From Massilia sp. UBA2604 (GTDB lineage Bacteria > Pseudomonadota > Gammaproteobacteria > Burkholderiales > Burkholderiaceae_D): a stretch of 5,640 bases of DNA. The position numbers and the translations under genes were made by a program. Shown one piece after another: positions 5,401 to 5,640 of this stretch; the stretch's first letter is position 1; each line of letters starts with the position of its first letter. The stretch covers positions 1-5,640 of the forward strand of contig DDKG01000118.1 in NCBI GenBank assembly GCA_002339265.1, read 5' to 3'. Below the pieces are notes generated by a model, which worked only from the letters and a program-made list of their open reading frames with translations, was not told the DNA's origin and made no database searches.

Positions 5401-5640
5401 ATGACCCGTACCGACTCGTCCAAAAAAGCTTCCTTCCACTGGGATGACCCGCTGCTGCTGAACAGCCAGCTGACGGACGACGAGCGCATGGTGCGCGACG
5501 CGGCCGCCGCCTATTGCCAGGACAAGCTGCAGCCGCGCATCCTCGAGGCCTTCCGCCACGAGACCATGGATGTCTCGATCTTCCGCGAAATGGGCGAGCT
5601 GGGCCTGCTGGGCCCGACTATTCCCGAGCAGTACGGCGGC
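5401..5640 (+). CDS. gcdH: Glutaryl-CoA dehydrogenase (N-terminal part, cut by window edge)
   Basis: GcdH is an FAD enzyme of the acyl-CoA dehydrogenase family that oxidatively decarboxylates glutaryl-CoA to crotonyl-CoA and CO2, passing electrons to electron-transfer flavoprotein, in lysine, tryptophan and some aromatic-acid breakdown routes. Only 80 codons are visible, but they are distinctive: ASFHWDDPLLLNSQLTDDER (10-29), MVRDAAAAYCQDKLQPRIL (30-48), EAFRHE (49-54), FREMGELGLLGPTIPEQYGG (61-80). This N-terminus, with FxWxDPLLL, LTxxERMVRD and LLGxTIPEQYGG, is typical of glutaryl-CoA dehydrogenases and not of short- or medium-chain acyl-CoA dehydrogenases. The catalytic glutamate and the FAD-binding C-terminal helices are beyond the window. 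Ribosome site AGGA (5391-5394) lies 6 nt before the ATG. It follows the flavin reductase gene by 109 bp with a probable promoter of its own. Confidence 0.93.
   Translation, partial: MTRTDSSKKASFHWDDPLLLNSQLTDDERMVRDAAAAYCQDKLQPRILEAFRHETMDVSIFREMGELGLLGPTIPEQYGG

Overview
The window is high-GC DNA (over 60% by eye) from a proteobacterium, most probably a betaproteobacterium of the Oxalobacteraceae (Massilia/Duganella/Janthinobacterium group). This placement is inferred from codon use, from the character of the PdxH, Cfa and GcdH proteins, and from a short palindromic repeat of the CGTCGTCCCCGC...GCGGGGACCCAA kind. No rRNA or other decisive marker is present. I recognise six complete or nearly complete protein genes plus one more cut by the right edge. 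I see no tRNA, rRNA, CRISPR array, insertion sequence or phage gene.

Layout, left to right. Positions 1-402 (minus) hold the N-terminal part of an exported FKBP-type peptidyl-prolyl isomerase, cut by the left edge. Positions 449-1339 (minus) hold tcdA, the tRNA ct6A37-forming dehydratase, with a small hairpin and short T-run between the two genes. After a 96-bp AT-rich divergent promoter region, 1436-2635 (plus) encodes a 399-residue protein in which a hemerythrin-like di-iron domain is joined in frame to a complete pyridoxamine 5'-phosphate oxidase (PdxH). Positions 2683-3921 (plus, GTG start) encode a cyclopropane-fatty-acyl-phospholipid synthase, 47 bp behind the fusion and probably in the same transcript. 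The convergent gap 3922-4078 is almost filled with palindromes: one hairpin behind cfa, then two REP-like units in opposite orientation around a central hairpin. Positions 4079-4621 (minus) hold msrA. Divergent from it, 4779-5291 (plus) encodes a flavin reductase-family protein. Finally, 5401-5640 (plus) is the start of glutaryl-CoA dehydrogenase (gcdH), cut by the right edge and preceded by a near-consensus -10 box and a palindrome in the leader.

Functionally this is mostly a housekeeping region: tRNA modification, PLP salvage, membrane lipid cyclopropanation, methionine sulfoxide repair and glutaryl-CoA breakdown. The most unusual item is the hemerythrin-PdxH fusion. PdxH consumes O2 and releases H2O2, and hemerythrin-like domains bind O2 or respond to redox state, so the two halves may be linked mechanistically. 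That link is inference. MsrA, Cfa and the flavin reductase also fit a loose oxidative and membrane stress theme, but nothing in the sequence proves they are co-regulated.
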